Notes under the pieces: generated by a model | Seen by the model: the letters and a program-made list of their open reading frames with translations, nothing else | What the model was told of the DNA's origin: nothing | Database searches by the model: none | Shown: positions 63,381-64,000 of the stretch, piece by piece | How the letters are laid out: every line of letters starts with the position of its first letter | Numbering within the stretch: position 1 is the first letter of the stretch | Assembly (NCBI GenBank): GCA_020442165.1 | Contig: JAGRKV010000045.1 | Coordinates: forward strand, 124,001-188,000 | DNA length: 64,000 nt | Source of the DNA: Hyphomicrobiaceae bacterium | Lineage (GTDB): Bacteria > Pseudomonadota > Alphaproteobacteria > Rhizobiales > Hyphomicrobiaceae | Direction of reading: 5' to 3' | Program-made: the position numbers and the translations under genes

Positions 63381-63790
63381 TTGATGATTTGGCGCGGAAC
63401 GCCGGCCGCACAGGCTAATCCGTCGCCTGCCGCTTAAAAGTTTCAAAAGCGGCATCGCAATGTGTGATTTGCCACGTATCGTGTGAGGCGTGCCATTTGC
63501 AAATTGAATTGGCTTGCGCATGACTCTCATCGCAATGCCACGCCGCCTTGTACGGCCATTTGCACTCATAGCATCGCGCTGCTTTCAGCCGTGCAAACAT
63601 GACGCCTGATTGCACTCTTTGACACAGCGCGTGTCGCGTATTTTTCAAATGCTTGGAAATGGTAAATTTTATTGGTATTCGATTCTTTTTTGATGAGCAT
63701 TTCAATCAACTCTTGTATTGTCTGCGAGCTTGGCGGGGCTTGGGAGTGCCGCCGATGTGGCGTGAACCGTGTATTGAGTAGGGTGTTCAG
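63381..63790. other. AT-richer intergenic region
   Basis: 410 bases, lower in GC than its surroundings. It carries one small minus-strand frame (63415-63600) of doubtful status. Otherwise I see nothing beyond a likely promoter for the gene at 63791. Confidence 0.4.
63415..63600 (-). CDS. Possible small Cys/His-rich protein
   Basis: 61 residues from an ATG at 63600, with CAGGCG upstream; the frame extends further to 63705. It has regularly spaced Cys and His: RCYECKWPYKAAWHCDESHA, ICKWHASHDTW and THCDAAF, which could bind a metal. Third-codon GC is near one half, lower than in neighbouring genes, so it may be acquired, fast-evolving or not a gene. Confidence 0.3.
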   Translation of the reverse strand: MFARLKAARCYECKWPYKAAWHCDESHAQANSICKWHASHDTWQITHCDAAFETFKRQATD

Positions 63791-64000
63791 ATGTCATTTC
63801 AGTCAGCAGATCTCAATCTCGTGATCTCCCATGTCCTGCGGTTACTCGACTGGAACTTCACCTCTGGAAAACTCGACGAACAACTGAGGTTTGTGTTCGG
63901 CCAGGACATCGACGTCTCCGGGGCGCGAACATTTCTTGAAGGTCTCGCCAACGGCACCACTCGGGTGCAAATCGAAATTGTCGATGGCTCTGCACTCAAT
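63791..64000 (+). CDS. N-terminal part of an unrecognised protein, cut by window edge
   Basis: The frame opens with ATG at 63791 and stays open to the end, giving 70 residues: MSFQSADLNLVISHVLRLLD, then WNFTSGKLDEQLRFVFGQDI and an ARTFLEGLANGTTRVQIEIV segment. There is no signal peptide. The acidic, Asn- and Gly-containing make-up would suit a large type I-secreted protein with RTX repeats further on, but no repeat is visible yet. Function unknown. Confidence 0.5.
   Translation, partial: MSFQSADLNLVISHVLRLLDWNFTSGKLDEQLRFVFGQDIDVSGARTFLEGLANGTTRVQIEIVDGSALN

Noticed and set aside
1..64000. CRISPR arrays, rRNA genes, insertion sequences, riboswitches
   Set aside because: I looked for regular repeats, transposase motifs and known RNA landmarks on both strands and saw none I could support.

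Overview
The window reads as one piece of chromosome from a GC-rich alphaproteobacterium of the Hyphomicrobiales, most likely close to Hyphomicrobium. The grounds are a DUF1489 protein and a DUF2865 protein (both typical of this order), a short second-type GltX, and a lipoate-binding protein (LbpA) with its dedicated lipoate-assembly genes, which are best known from sulfur-oxidising Hyphomicrobium. I see no insertion sequence, phage gene, integrase, rRNA operon or CRISPR array.

Positions 1-17300 are mostly housekeeping: DUF1489 (partial), two exported proteins, gltX-nadE, class II DAHP synthase, a YbdK-type glutamate-cysteine ligase, YceI, an SDR, glutathione reductase, two DUF2059 proteins, rpiA, an aldehyde dehydrogenase of the GabD type and phosphoglycolate phosphatase. 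Positions 17348-34187 form a sulfur and lipoate region. It holds LbpA, a methyltransferase, a DsrE protein and a His-rich exported protein. It also holds a tight seven-gene minus-strand operon (28041 down to 20155) in which a formate-dehydrogenase-gamma-like cytochrome b, a NarI/DsrM-like cytochrome b and a DsrK/HdrD-like iron-sulfur protein precede the four lipoate-assembly genes lipS1-lipT-lipS2-slpl(AB). An MMPL transporter, a DsrE3A-TusA sulfur-carrier pair and a FadL-type porin follow. The sHdr core (hdrC1B1A-hyp-C2B2) that LbpA normally serves is not in the window. The link between LbpA maturation and a membrane electron-transfer module is the most interesting feature here.

A tRNA-Val(CAC) gene at 34607 separates this from a signalling block (35162-41241): a CheB-CheR-PAS-histidine kinase hybrid, a stand-alone receiver, a small kinase-like protein and a NarL-type regulator. 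A weakly coding stretch (41242-44424) follows, with small orphan proteins and a Crp-like protein lacking a recognisable DNA-binding helix. Positions 44425-50486 are a nitrogen-assimilation unit with a clear sigma-54 promoter: nirB-nirD-nirC, a PP2C-protein kinase fusion, and cyanase.

Positions 51398-63380 are a Pel-like exopolysaccharide locus: an SLBB export protein, a nucleotidyltransferase, an epimerase, PelD-PelE-PelF-PelG homologues, a dehydratase, a TPR protein and a GH114-type hydrolase. It departs from the Pseudomonas model in several ways. PelD ends before a GGDEF domain, no deacetylase is attached to the hydrolase, and no PelB-type beta-barrel is seen. The last gene runs off the right edge.
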